A DNA stretch of 8,549 nt from the NCBI GenBank assembly GCA_017412025.1, contig JAFQOY010000268.1, positions 1 through 8,549 on the forward strand. Direction: 5' to 3'. The notes beneath the pieces were generated by a model. It did no database searches. It worked only from the letters and a program-made list of their open reading frames with translations, and was not told the DNA's origin. This document shows, piece after piece, positions 1 to 5,285 of the stretch. This DNA is from Clostridia bacterium. Lineage in GTDB: Bacteria > Bacillota_A > Clostridia > Christensenellales > Aristaeellaceae. The number at the start of each line of letters is the position of its first letter. Position 1 is the first letter of the stretch. The position numbers and the translations under genes are program-made.

Positions 1-1240
1 CGCCGAAGAAGATCAGCGCAATGCCTACAAAATACATCAGCGTACCAACCCAGGACGCATCCGCAAAGAACGCACCGGCAAACAGCGCGATAACGGGCAG
101 CTTCGCGCCGCAGGGCATGAACGGCGTCAGCATCGCCGTCGCCCGGCGCTCACGCTCGTTGCGGATGGTACGGCAGGCCATGACGCCCGGAATGGCGCAG
201 CCCGTGCCGATGACAAACGGAATGACAGACTTGCCGGAGAGGCCTACCTTCTTGAAAATCGGGTCGAGCACGACGGACACGCGGGCCATGTAACCGCAGT
301 CCTCCAGCAGCGCGATGAGGAAGTACATAACCATGACCAGCGGCAGGAAGCCGACGACCGCGCCGACGCCGCCGATAATGCCGTCCACCAGCAGGGCCTG
401 CAGCAGCGGATGCGCATTCTCGACCATGCCGGCAACCATCTCCTGGAAGCCCTCGATCCAGCCGACCAGCGTATCCGCCAGGAACGGGCCGAAGGTGGAC
501 TGGGAGATGTCAAACACGAAGAACATCACGATTGCAAAGATGATGATGCCGGCGACCGGATTGGTCAGTACGCTGTCAATCTTATCATCGATGCTCTGAT
601 CCTTCGTCAGCACCTTGCGGGTTTCAACCTTCGTGACAATCTGATTGACAAAATCAAAGCGCTTTTTGTCCGCCGCAACGACGGCCTCTTTGCTCGTCAG
701 GTCCACATCGCCCTGGGTGTAGGGCGCCTTCTGTCCCTTGCCCTTGAGCGCAACCGCAGCCTTCACGACGTCCGTAAGACCCTTATGGCCGGAGGAGGTG
801 GAGATCGTCTCCACCACCGGACAGCCCAGCGCTTCGGACAGCGCCTTCGTGTTGATCTTCGTGTCCTTCTTCTGGTTGATATCGCTCTTATTGAGCGCGA
901 CAACGACCGGAACGCCCAGCTCCAGCAGCTGTGTGGTAAAGAACAAGCTGCGGCTCAGATTGGTCGCGTCAACGATGTTGACGATGGCGTCCGGCTTCTC
1001 ATTCCTGACGTAAGAGCTGGTGATGCTCTCCTCGGACGTGAACGGGGACATGGAATACGCGCCCGGCAGATCGACCGCAACCAGCTCTTCGCCGCCTGCA
1101 GCATAGTTCTTCCTGATCAGCGCTTCCTTCTTTTCAACGGTGACGCCCGCCCAGTTGCCCACGCGCTCATTCCTGCCGGTGAGCGCATTGTACATGGTGG
1201 TCTTGCCGCTGTTCGGATTGCCCGCAAAAGCAATTCTCAT
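1..1240 (-). CDS. feoB: Ferrous iron transporter FeoB, N-terminal 413 residues (3' end outside window)
   Basis: FeoB is the inner-membrane Fe(II) importer, a fused G-protein and polytopic permease. Reading leftward from the ATG at 1240, the protein opens with the P-loop GNPNSGKT (residues 7-14), then T34 in WAGVTVEKK (switch I), DLPG (57-60, G3) and NKSD (117-120, G4), so the GTPase domain looks intact. The middle region (about 190-230) is the linker/GDI-like part. Membrane segments follow, with the conserved Cys-containing gate sequences GTGCAIPGVMACRT and PFMPCGAKLPVIALF. The start is fixed by AGGAGGAGG at 1245-1253, 4 nt upstream. The frame stays open to the left edge, so roughly the C-terminal third is missing; family members are usually 600-800 residues. 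The longer plus-strand frames over this region are antisense shadows. feoA lies upstream on the same strand, with a gap of 150 bp that carries a terminator-like hairpin and a candidate operator. The family assignment is secure. Confidence 0.96.
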   Translation of the reverse strand, partial: MRIAFAGNPNSGKTTMYNALTGRNERVGNWAGVTVEKKEALIRKNYAAGGEELVAVDLPGAYSMSPFTSEESITSSYVRNEKPDAIVNIVDATNLSRSLFFTTQLLELGVPVVVALNKSDINQKKDTKINTKALSEALGCPVVETISTSSGHKGLTDVVKAAVALKGKGQKAPYTQGDVDLTSKEAVVAADKKRFDFVNQIVTKVETRKVLTKDQSIDDKIDSVLTNPVAGIIIFAIVMFFVFDISQSTFGPFLADTLVGWIEGFQEMVAGMVENAHPLLQALLVDGIIGGVGAVVGFLPLVMVMYFLIALLEDCGYMARVSVVLDPIFKKVGLSGKSVIPFVIGTGCAIPGVMACRTIRNERERRATAMLTPFMPCGAKLPVIALFAGAFFADASWVGTLMYFVGIALIFFG

Positions 1241-1296
1241 GTTTTTCCTCCTCCTGATTTAACCCGAAAACCCGGGATCATCACAACAACCCTTCA

Positions 1297-1315
1297 TTAG
1301 TTAGTAAATGCTAAC
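1297..1315. promoter_or_regulatory. Candidate metal-repressor operator upstream of feoB
   Basis: An inverted repeat GTTAG-N6-CTAAC spans 1300-1315, preceded by a second direct TTAG at 1297-1300. It lies 60-75 bp upstream of the feoB start. TTAG/CTAA half-sites are the hallmark of DtxR/IdeR-type boxes (TTAGGTTAG-S-CTAACCTAA), although the central spacing here is wider than in that consensus. A DtxR-family regulator is encoded nearby, so it is the natural candidate ligand. No convincing -35/-10 pair was found beside it, so a feoB-specific promoter is inferred rather than shown. Confidence 0.45.
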
Positions 1316-1323
1316 CATCTTGC

Positions 1324-1373
1324 AAAAAACAGGCAGCTTCCCTGCACACATGCGGCGCAGGCTGTACGCTGCC
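1324..1373 (-). terminator. Terminator-like hairpin between feoA and feoB
   Basis: On the minus strand the arm GGCAGC (1373-1368) pairs with GCTGCC (1337-1332), and an inner stem CCTGC (1361-1357) pairs with GCAGG (1345-1341). The outer arm is followed by TG and then a run of six T (1329-1324). This has the form of a Rho-independent terminator or attenuator for leftward transcription, placed 18 nt after the feoA stop. The stem is interrupted by unpaired bases, so its efficiency is uncertain and partial read-through into feoB is plausible. Confidence 0.5.
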
Positions 1374-1390
1374 AGGCTGTAACCCTTCAA

Positions 1391-1609
1391 TCAGATTGCA
1401 ATGGCGCTTGCCAGCTGATTGTCGATGCTGTAGCGTCCATCCTTGATGGACACAACACAGGTTCCCCTGCGTCGGGACACCACCGTAATCGGCTCTCCGG
1501 CATAGCACCCGAGCGAAAACAGAAAAGCCTCCATCTCCTCGTCATCCGTTTCGACGCTGCGGATGATGTACTCTTTTCCTTCCTGCGCATTCGTCAGATC
1601 CATATGCAC
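1391..1609 (-). CDS. feoA: FeoA family protein
   Basis: FeoA is a small cytosolic protein with an SH3-like beta-barrel that is needed for, or modulates, FeoB-driven Fe(II) uptake. The 72 residues contain the family-typical run around GCYAGEPITVVSRRRGTCVVSIKDGRYSIDN (described as residues about 34 to 64), ending in the usual ASAIAI beta strand. The length fits the 70-85 residue family. AAAGGA at 1617-1622 lies 7 nt from a GTG at 1609 but 13 nt from the ATG at 1603, so spacing favours the GTG start; the ATG would shorten the protein by only two residues. It has its own strong promoter upstream and is the first gene toward feoB on the same strand. It is a single FeoA domain, not fused to FeoB, and no FeoC-like gene is seen. 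Confidence 0.92.
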   Translation of the reverse strand: MHMDLTNAQEGKEYIIRSVETDDEEMEAFLFSLGCYAGEPITVVSRRRGTCVVSIKDGRYSIDNQLASAIAI

Positions 1610-1631
1610 TACCGTGTCCTTTCATGTTTGC

Positions 1632-1644
1632 TGTGTCTAACACA
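1632..1644. promoter_or_regulatory. Perfect inverted repeat at the feoA transcription start (candidate operator)
   Basis: TGTGT-CTA-ACACA is a perfect 13-bp inverted repeat. It lies just downstream of the feoA -10 box (1650-1655), so it covers the predicted start of transcription (about 1643), an ideal place for a repressor. It contains the CTAAC/GTTAG half-site also present in the repeat upstream of feoB. The divergent DtxR-family protein is the likely ligand by inference. Confidence 0.45.
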
Positions 1645-1649
1645 TGTGC

Positions 1650-1678
1650 ATTTTACCACCAATTGTTATCCCTGTCAA
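1650..1678 (-). promoter_or_regulatory. Sigma-A type promoter for feoA
   Basis: On the minus strand a perfect TTGACA -35 (1678-1673) is followed by a 17-nt spacer and TAAAAT as -10 (1655-1650). The predicted start of transcription is near 1643, giving a leader of about 33 nt to the feoA start. It is one of the best promoter matches in the window, so feoA is probably strongly transcribed when derepressed. Confidence 0.8.
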
Positions 1679-1760
1679 ACATTTTTTATCCAAAATGGAA
1701 CATTCAGGAAAGTTTGTCTCTCTTATAAAAAAACTCGGGCCAATTTCAGGTGCTTTTTGG

Positions 1761-1789
1761 TTGTTCATTCCGATCAAATGTGATAAACT
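1761..1789 (+). promoter_or_regulatory. Probable promoter of the DtxR-family gene
   Basis: TTGTTC (1761-1766), a 17-nt spacer and TAAACT (1784-1789) form a moderate sigma-A promoter, with an upstream TGTGA. The expected start near 1796 gives a leader of about 39 nt containing the hairpin at 1804-1821. Match quality is lower than for the feoA promoter. Confidence 0.5.
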
Positions 1790-1803
1790 GAATGATAAGT
1801 ACA

Positions 1804-1821
1804 TCTGTATTCTGATACAGA
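1804..1821. promoter_or_regulatory. Inverted repeat in the leader of the DtxR-family gene
   Basis: Perfect 7-bp arms TCTGTAT and ATACAGA surround the 4-nt loop TCTG. The repeat ends at the first base of the AAGGAGG ribosome-binding site (1821-1827), so it could be an operator for autoregulation or an RNA hairpin that limits ribosome access. It does not share the GTTAG half-site of the two feo repeats. Confidence 0.4.
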
Positions 1822-1834
1822 AGGAGGCGATTTC

Positions 1835-2224
1835 ATGGCTGTTTCCGAGGCCATTGAGAATTATCTTGAAACCATATACATCCTCTCGCAGCAGCAGAGC
1901 GAGGTGCATGCCATTGACATCTGCTCGTATCTGTCCTATTCCCGCCCCACGGTTTCTATCGTTCTGCGTCAGATGCGCGAGCACGGGCTTGTGACTGTCA
2001 ACGAGGACAATCACATCTATCTCACGGAAGAAGGCCTGCGCATCGCCATCCGGATTTTTGAACGCCACGAGCTGCTGACGAACATGCTGACAGCCCTCGG
2101 CGTCAGCCGCGAAACCGCGCTGCGCGACGCCTGCAAAATTGAGCATGATCTCAGCGACGAAACCTTCGAGGCAATCAAGCGGCACATGACCAGGTATAAG
2201 GCTCCACAGGATTCTCAGCAGTAA
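1835..2224 (+). CDS. DtxR/MntR-family metal-dependent transcriptional repressor
   Basis: This 129-residue regulator has an N-terminal winged helix-turn-helix (about 5-65; recognition region around SRPTVSIVLRQM) and a helical dimerisation/metal-binding domain (about 66-119). It lacks the C-terminal SH3-like domain of DtxR/IdeR and so resembles the two-domain MntR type. By motif alignment the metal ligands are H78, C100, E103 and H104, matching the DtxR primary-site pattern C-x2-E-H, whereas MntR has Glu at the Cys position. The residue that is Met10 in DtxR and Asp8 in MntR is N9 here. Cys at 100 favours iron over manganese sensing, which fits its position divergent from feoAB. The ancillary-site residues equivalent to DtxR Glu83 and His98 appear to be T82 and L96. 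AAGGAGG lies 7 nt before the ATG. It probably represses feoA and feoB when Fe(II) is ample; the target assignment is inferred from context. Confidence 0.92.
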   Translation: MAVSEAIENYLETIYILSQQQSEVHAIDICSYLSYSRPTVSIVLRQMREHGLVTVNEDNHIYLTEEGLRIAIRIFERHELLTNMLTALGVSRETALRDACKIEHDLSDETFEAIKRHMTRYKAPQDSQQ

Positions 2225-2250
2225 AGAGGGCGCTGTGTGCGTCCTCTTTT
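2223..2250 (+). terminator. Intrinsic terminator after the DtxR-family gene
   Basis: An 11-bp stem (arms 2223-2233 and 2239-2249, one G-T pair) with loop TGTGT is followed by a T run formed partly by the 3' arm (2247-2250). It overlaps the stop codon of the regulator and sits 27 nt upstream of the next start codon. Because the U tract is short, partial read-through into the downstream membrane-protein gene is possible. Confidence 0.75.
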
Positions 2251-2276
2251 GTCCTTATTGAGGAGGTCATTCCGTC

Positions 2277-4088
2277 ATGATTCACGTCGTCTTCGCCGCG
2301 CTGTCCACGCTCCTGTTTCCCGCATTCACCTCTGACGCTTCCCTCACCTTTTCAAACAGCGTGTTTTCCGTGCTCTTCTTTGCCGCCGTGCTGCTTGCCC
2401 TGCGCAGCGCGGCAAAGCTGGAACAGGACAGACGCGCCTCGCAGTATACACACGCGCTCGGTCTTCTCTTCTCGATGATGACCGGCTTTGGCTATGCGCT
2501 TGAACGCCTTCACGCCATTCCCTATCTCAAGCCGGATTTTGCCGCATCCATTCTGGTCTTTGCGCATGTCTTTGCACAGCTGCTGCGCCTGCTGTGGGCT
2601 TTCCTTCAAAAGAGAGAAAGCGCCCTGCTCTGCGCCGCAGCGCCAGACAGCGAAGGGGCTTTCATGCGCCGCCTGCGCTCCGCAGTCACGCTGCTGCTGC
2701 ACAAGCCGCTCCTGCTTTCAGGCCTGTTTTTGCTGTGCTGGGCGCCGTGCTATATCAGCACCTTTCCCGGCAACCTGATCTATGACGCTTCATACGAGTA
2801 TTACCAGCTCGCCGACGGCTTTTCGCGCAGCTTTCCCCTGCTGCATTCCGCCATCGTCACGCGTCTGTTTCACGCCTCCGAGCAGCTGACCGGCTCCGTC
2901 AACGCAGGCGTCGCCGTCTACGTCATCGTGCAGATGCTGCTCATGGCGTCGCTCTTTGCTCATATCGTACGCAATCTCGGCAGCCGGCGTCTTCATCCCG
3001 CCCTGCTCGCCGTCCTGATCGCCTATTATGCGCTTTTCCCCGTGGTGCATCTGCTGGTCACCTGCACCACGCGCGACGTGCTCTTCAGTGCCTTGCTGAC
3101 ATGGCTGGTCTATCTCTTTTACTGCCTTGCCAGCGATCCGGATCATTTCATGGGCTCCGTCCGCCATGTCGTTCTGCTTGCGGCGGTGCTGGTGTTTACG
3201 CTGCTGGCCAGAAACAACAACTCCGGCCCGCTGGCAGCCATTCTCCTTTTCATTCTCTGCGCCGTGATCGGCCTCTCTTTCGGCAGAAAGCATATCCGCA
3301 GCGTCCTCGTGTTTTCCTTCTCCTCAGTCGGGCTTTTCTTTAGCGTCACCGCCGTGCTGACGGCGCTGTGTCAGCCGCTGTATGATTCTCCGCCTTCCTC
3401 TTCTATGTCCATTCTGGCGCAGCCCATTGTGCGCGCCTATACGCTGCATGGCGCAGAATGGTCGGAGGAAGAGCGCGCGGAGTTTGAATCCTATTTCACA
3501 ATGGAGACGCTTGAATACGTCCCCCAGAACGCAGACCCCGCCAAGGGCAACCTGCAGGTGCGCTATGCAAACCTCAGACCCTTCCTCAGACTCTGGATCA
3601 GAACCGGTCTCCGGCATCCCGCCTGCTATCTGGACGCTGTGCTGGCCAATACCATGCAGATGTGGTTCCCCGCCAGCGTGATTGATGGATACACCGTCCG
3701 CGGCATGTTCAGCGAATACGAGAAAAACTATTTCTACTTCGGCCGGTATATCGAGGAGATCGGTTCCCGGCAGAATTATCTTCCTTCCGTCTTTGCCTTC
3801 TACGAAAACATCGGACTGAATCTGTCCTTTGAAAAAATCCCCGTCGTCTCGATGGCGTTTTCCATCGGCTTCCATGTGTGGATTCTCCTGCACTGCGTAT
3901 TCTACGCCGCATACAGAAAAGCGCGGCCGCTCTTCTGGCCGCTGCTGATTCTTTCGGTTTATACGCTTTGCTGCGCGTTTGTGCCGCTCGTGCTGCTGCG
4001 GTACTTTGGCGCGCTGTTCCTCGCCTTCCCGATGACGCTGGTCTTTACGCTGTGCCCGAAGGCCGCATGCGCAGAGCCCATCGCCTGA
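2277..4088 (+). CDS. Polytopic membrane protein, DUF6020-like / possible GT-C glycosyltransferase fold
   Basis: The 603-residue protein has about 11-13 hydrophobic segments, roughly 4-18, 28-43, 58-75, 88-110, 144-161, 211-232, 240-262, 265-284, 297-311, 318-335, 341-363, 522-545 and 551-592, and one large soluble loop (about 366-515). Visible motifs are FPGNLIYDASYEYYQ (163-177) after a membrane helix, a following LLHSAIVTRLFH stretch (188-199), TTRDVLF (264-270), ARNNNSG (311-317) and RYFGALF near the C terminus. An Asp in the first outer loop (D170), with many helices and a large external domain, recalls GT-C enzymes that use lipid-linked sugars. From memory the pattern matches the DUF6020 family of Clostridia, whose function is unknown. 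AGGAGG (2261-2266) lies 10 nt before the ATG. No promoter is evident in the 26 nt after the upstream terminator, so it may be expressed by read-through. Convergent with the LysR gene. Protein reality is certain from length and composition; the function is a guess. Confidence 0.85.
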   Translation: MIHVVFAALSTLLFPAFTSDASLTFSNSVFSVLFFAAVLLALRSAAKLEQDRRASQYTHALGLLFSMMTGFGYALERLHAIPYLKPDFAASILVFAHVFAQLLRLLWAFLQKRESALLCAAAPDSEGAFMRRLRSAVTLLLHKPLLLSGLFLLCWAPCYISTFPGNLIYDASYEYYQLADGFSRSFPLLHSAIVTRLFHASEQLTGSVNAGVAVYVIVQMLLMASLFAHIVRNLGSRRLHPALLAVLIAYYALFPVVHLLVTCTTRDVLFSALLTWLVYLFYCLASDPDHFMGSVRHVVLLAAVLVFTLLARNNNSGPLAAILLFILCAVIGLSFGRKHIRSVLVFSFSSVGLFFSVTAVLTALCQPLYDSPPSSSMSILAQPIVRAYTLHGAEWSEEERAEFESYFTMETLEYVPQNADPAKGNLQVRYANLRPFLRLWIRTGLRHPACYLDAVLANTMQMWFPASVIDGYTVRGMFSEYEKNYFYFGRYIEEIGSRQNYLPSVFAFYENIGLNLSFEKIPVVSMAFSIGFHVWILLHCVFYAAYRKARPLFWPLLILSVYTLCCAFVPLVLLRYFGALFLAFPMTLVFTLCPKAACAEPIA

Positions 4089-4113
4089 ACGCCCGTCCTG
4101 CCCCAAATACTGT

Positions 4114-4143
4114 ACGCCCCTTCCCCAAGTGCGGAAGGGGCGT
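4114..4143. terminator. Hairpin between convergent genes, probable bidirectional terminator
   Basis: An 11-bp perfect stem (arms 4114-4124 and 4133-4143, rich in CCCC/GGGG) closes an 8-nt loop. It lies 25 nt after the membrane-protein stop and 14 nt beyond the LysR-gene stop, where a shared terminator is expected. Neither side has a strong T run (TGTTTG on the plus side), so the terminator call rests mostly on stem strength and position. Confidence 0.65.
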
Positions 4144-4157
4144 GTTTGCATATCGGC

Positions 4158-5072
4158 TCACGCCGTCCGCATATCGCCGACAACCCTGTGCAGGATATCC
4201 AGATACTGCTGTCCAAGCGCCGTCGGCCGGTAATCCTTGTGCGTGATGACGCCGATGCGAATCACCTCGTCCACCTCAAGCGGAATGGAAATGATGTCGT
4301 CTCCGCGCAGATACGACGGACAGATGCCGGAGGAAATCGTGTATCCGTCCGTGCCGACCATCAGATCGATGATCGTGCCCTTGTCTGTCACCTTAACGCT
4401 CTTGTCATGGTTGAGCGTGGAAAGAATCTCTTCTGAATAATAAAATGCGTTCTGATCGCCCTGCTCATATGTCAGGCAGGGAAGCGGCACCAGATCGTTC
4501 ATGGTCACGCTCGTCTTTCCGGCGAGCGGATTGTTTCTGCCCACAAAGATATGCGGCCGGGCGGCAAAGAGCTCGGAAAACACCAGATTCGCCTCGCGCA
4601 GCGTCTTGCTGATGACAGCCTCGTTGAACGTACTCATGTAGATGACGCCCATCTCGCTGCGCAGATTCTTAACGTCCTGAATCGTATCATACGTCTTTCC
4701 CTCGCGCAGCGTGAACTCATACGCCTGTCCGCCGTGCTCGCGCACCAGCTCGATAAAGGCGCTGGAGGTAAAGGAATAATGCTGCGTGGAAACGGAAAAG
4801 CGCTGCCTGACCGCCTGGCGGGCGATGTATTTTTCCTCAATCAGCGCCGCCTGCTGCACCACCTGGCGCGCATAACCCAGAAACTCTGCCCCCTCCGGCG
4901 TGAGCAGAATGCCCCGGCTCTTGCGCACAAAGATGGACGTCGCCGTCTCCTCCTCCAGCTCACGGATCGCCGCGGAAAGGCTGGGCTGAGCGATAAACAG
5001 GGATTTTGCCGCCTCGGTAATGGATCCTTTCTCGGCCACCTCGATCACATATTTGAGCTGCTGGAGCGTCAT
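4158..5072 (-). CDS. LysR-family transcriptional regulator, probable regulator of metNIQ
   Basis: The 304-residue protein has the classical LysR layout: N-terminal winged HTH (about 1-60, with GSITEAAKSLFIAQPSLS and AIRELEEE typical of the family, and FVRKSRGILLTPEG as the wing), a linker helix, and a periplasmic-binding-like effector domain to the C terminus. The start is set at ATG 5072 (MTLQQLKYV) because GGGAGG (5085-5080) is 7 nt upstream. A start at 5132 is in frame but lies inside the -35 box, and the ATG at 5078 is too close to the ribosome-binding site. It is divergent from metNIQ, and a Met-box-like palindrome lies between them, so it most likely senses a methionine- or cysteine-pathway metabolite and controls the transporter, as CmbR/MtaR-type LysR proteins do in other Firmicutes. 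The effector cannot be read from the sequence. Confidence 0.93.
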   Translation of the reverse strand: MTLQQLKYVIEVAEKGSITEAAKSLFIAQPSLSAAIRELEEETATSIFVRKSRGILLTPEGAEFLGYARQVVQQAALIEEKYIARQAVRQRFSVSTQHYSFTSSAFIELVREHGGQAYEFTLREGKTYDTIQDVKNLRSEMGVIYMSTFNEAVISKTLREANLVFSELFAARPHIFVGRNNPLAGKTSVTMNDLVPLPCLTYEQGDQNAFYYSEEILSTLNHDKSVKVTDKGTIIDLMVGTDGYTISSGICPSYLRGDDIISIPLEVDEVIRIGVITHKDYRPTALGQQYLDILHRVVGDMRTA

Positions 5073-5103
5073 GTCCATTCCTCCCATATCTCTTTCTTTG
5101 CGT

Positions 5104-5132
5104 ATTATAACATGGATGTCATTCCATTTCAA
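5104..5132 (-). promoter_or_regulatory. Promoter of the LysR-family gene
   Basis: On the minus strand TTGAAA (5132-5127), a 17-nt spacer and a perfect TATAAT (5109-5104) form a strong sigma-A promoter. The start is expected near 5097, giving a leader of about 25 nt that contains the GGGAGG site, which supports the start codon at 5072. Confidence 0.8.
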
Positions 5133-5140
5133 TTCGTTTC

Positions 5141-5155
5141 ATAGTTTTTACCTAT
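5141..5155. promoter_or_regulatory. Met-box-like LysR binding site in the divergent region
   Basis: ATAGTTT-T-TACCTAT is an interrupted palindrome (ATAG-N7-CTAT) that matches the known Firmicute Met box ATAGTTT-N-AAACTAT at all but two positions. Its centre is about 66 bp upstream of the predicted metN transcription start, the classic location of a LysR activator recognition site, and just beyond the -35 of the LysR gene, allowing autoregulation. The consensus is recalled from lactic acid bacteria and streptococci, so transfer to this organism is inference. Confidence 0.55.
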
Positions 5156-5178
5156 TGCAGGCCATACTTTAATCATGT

Positions 5179-5207
5179 TTGCCTATATGGCATAAATGCG
5201 CTATAAT
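5179..5207 (+). promoter_or_regulatory. Promoter of metNIQ
   Basis: TTGCCT (5179-5184), a 17-nt spacer and a perfect TATAAT (5202-5207) form the promoter, with a start near 5214 and a leader of about 72 nt. The -35 overlaps the small inverted repeat TGCC-TATAT-GGCA (5180-5192), which might be a second regulator contact. The weak -35 fits a promoter that depends on an activator. Confidence 0.72.
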
Positions 5208-5285
5208 AGCCCATGTCACCACTCAAAGCTACAAAACACCGAATTGACATAAACGGTTTACAGCCGCCGAAAGGAGACGCGCAGC

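Noticed and set aside
410..1300. Long plus-strand open frame of 296 codons opposite feoB
   Set aside because: It is antisense to an unmistakable FeoB with intact GTPase motifs; its composition (Arg-, His- and Asp-rich, no domain) is typical of a GC-rich shadow frame.
1658..1670. GGATAACAATT, resembling part of the lac operator
   Set aside because: A short match within a promoter spacer, without symmetry or lac context; coincidence is the simplest reading.
3324..4151. Minus-strand frame of 275 codons opposite the large membrane protein
   Set aside because: Low-complexity, charged composition and no ribosome-binding site; the opposite strand has a coherent membrane protein.
5073..5132. Longer N terminus for the LysR protein starting at 5132
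   Set aside because: That start lies inside the -35 box and has no ribosome-binding site; the family's usual N terminus begins at the ATG at 5072, 7 nt after GGGAGG.
5244..5249. TTGACA as a second metN promoter
   Set aside because: No acceptable -10 lies 16-18 nt downstream (the sequence there is the GC-rich approach to the ribosome-binding site).
5208..5285. SAM riboswitch or T-box in the metN leader
   Set aside because: The leader is about 72 nt, with no visible multi-helix core, T-box sequence or terminator hairpin before metN.
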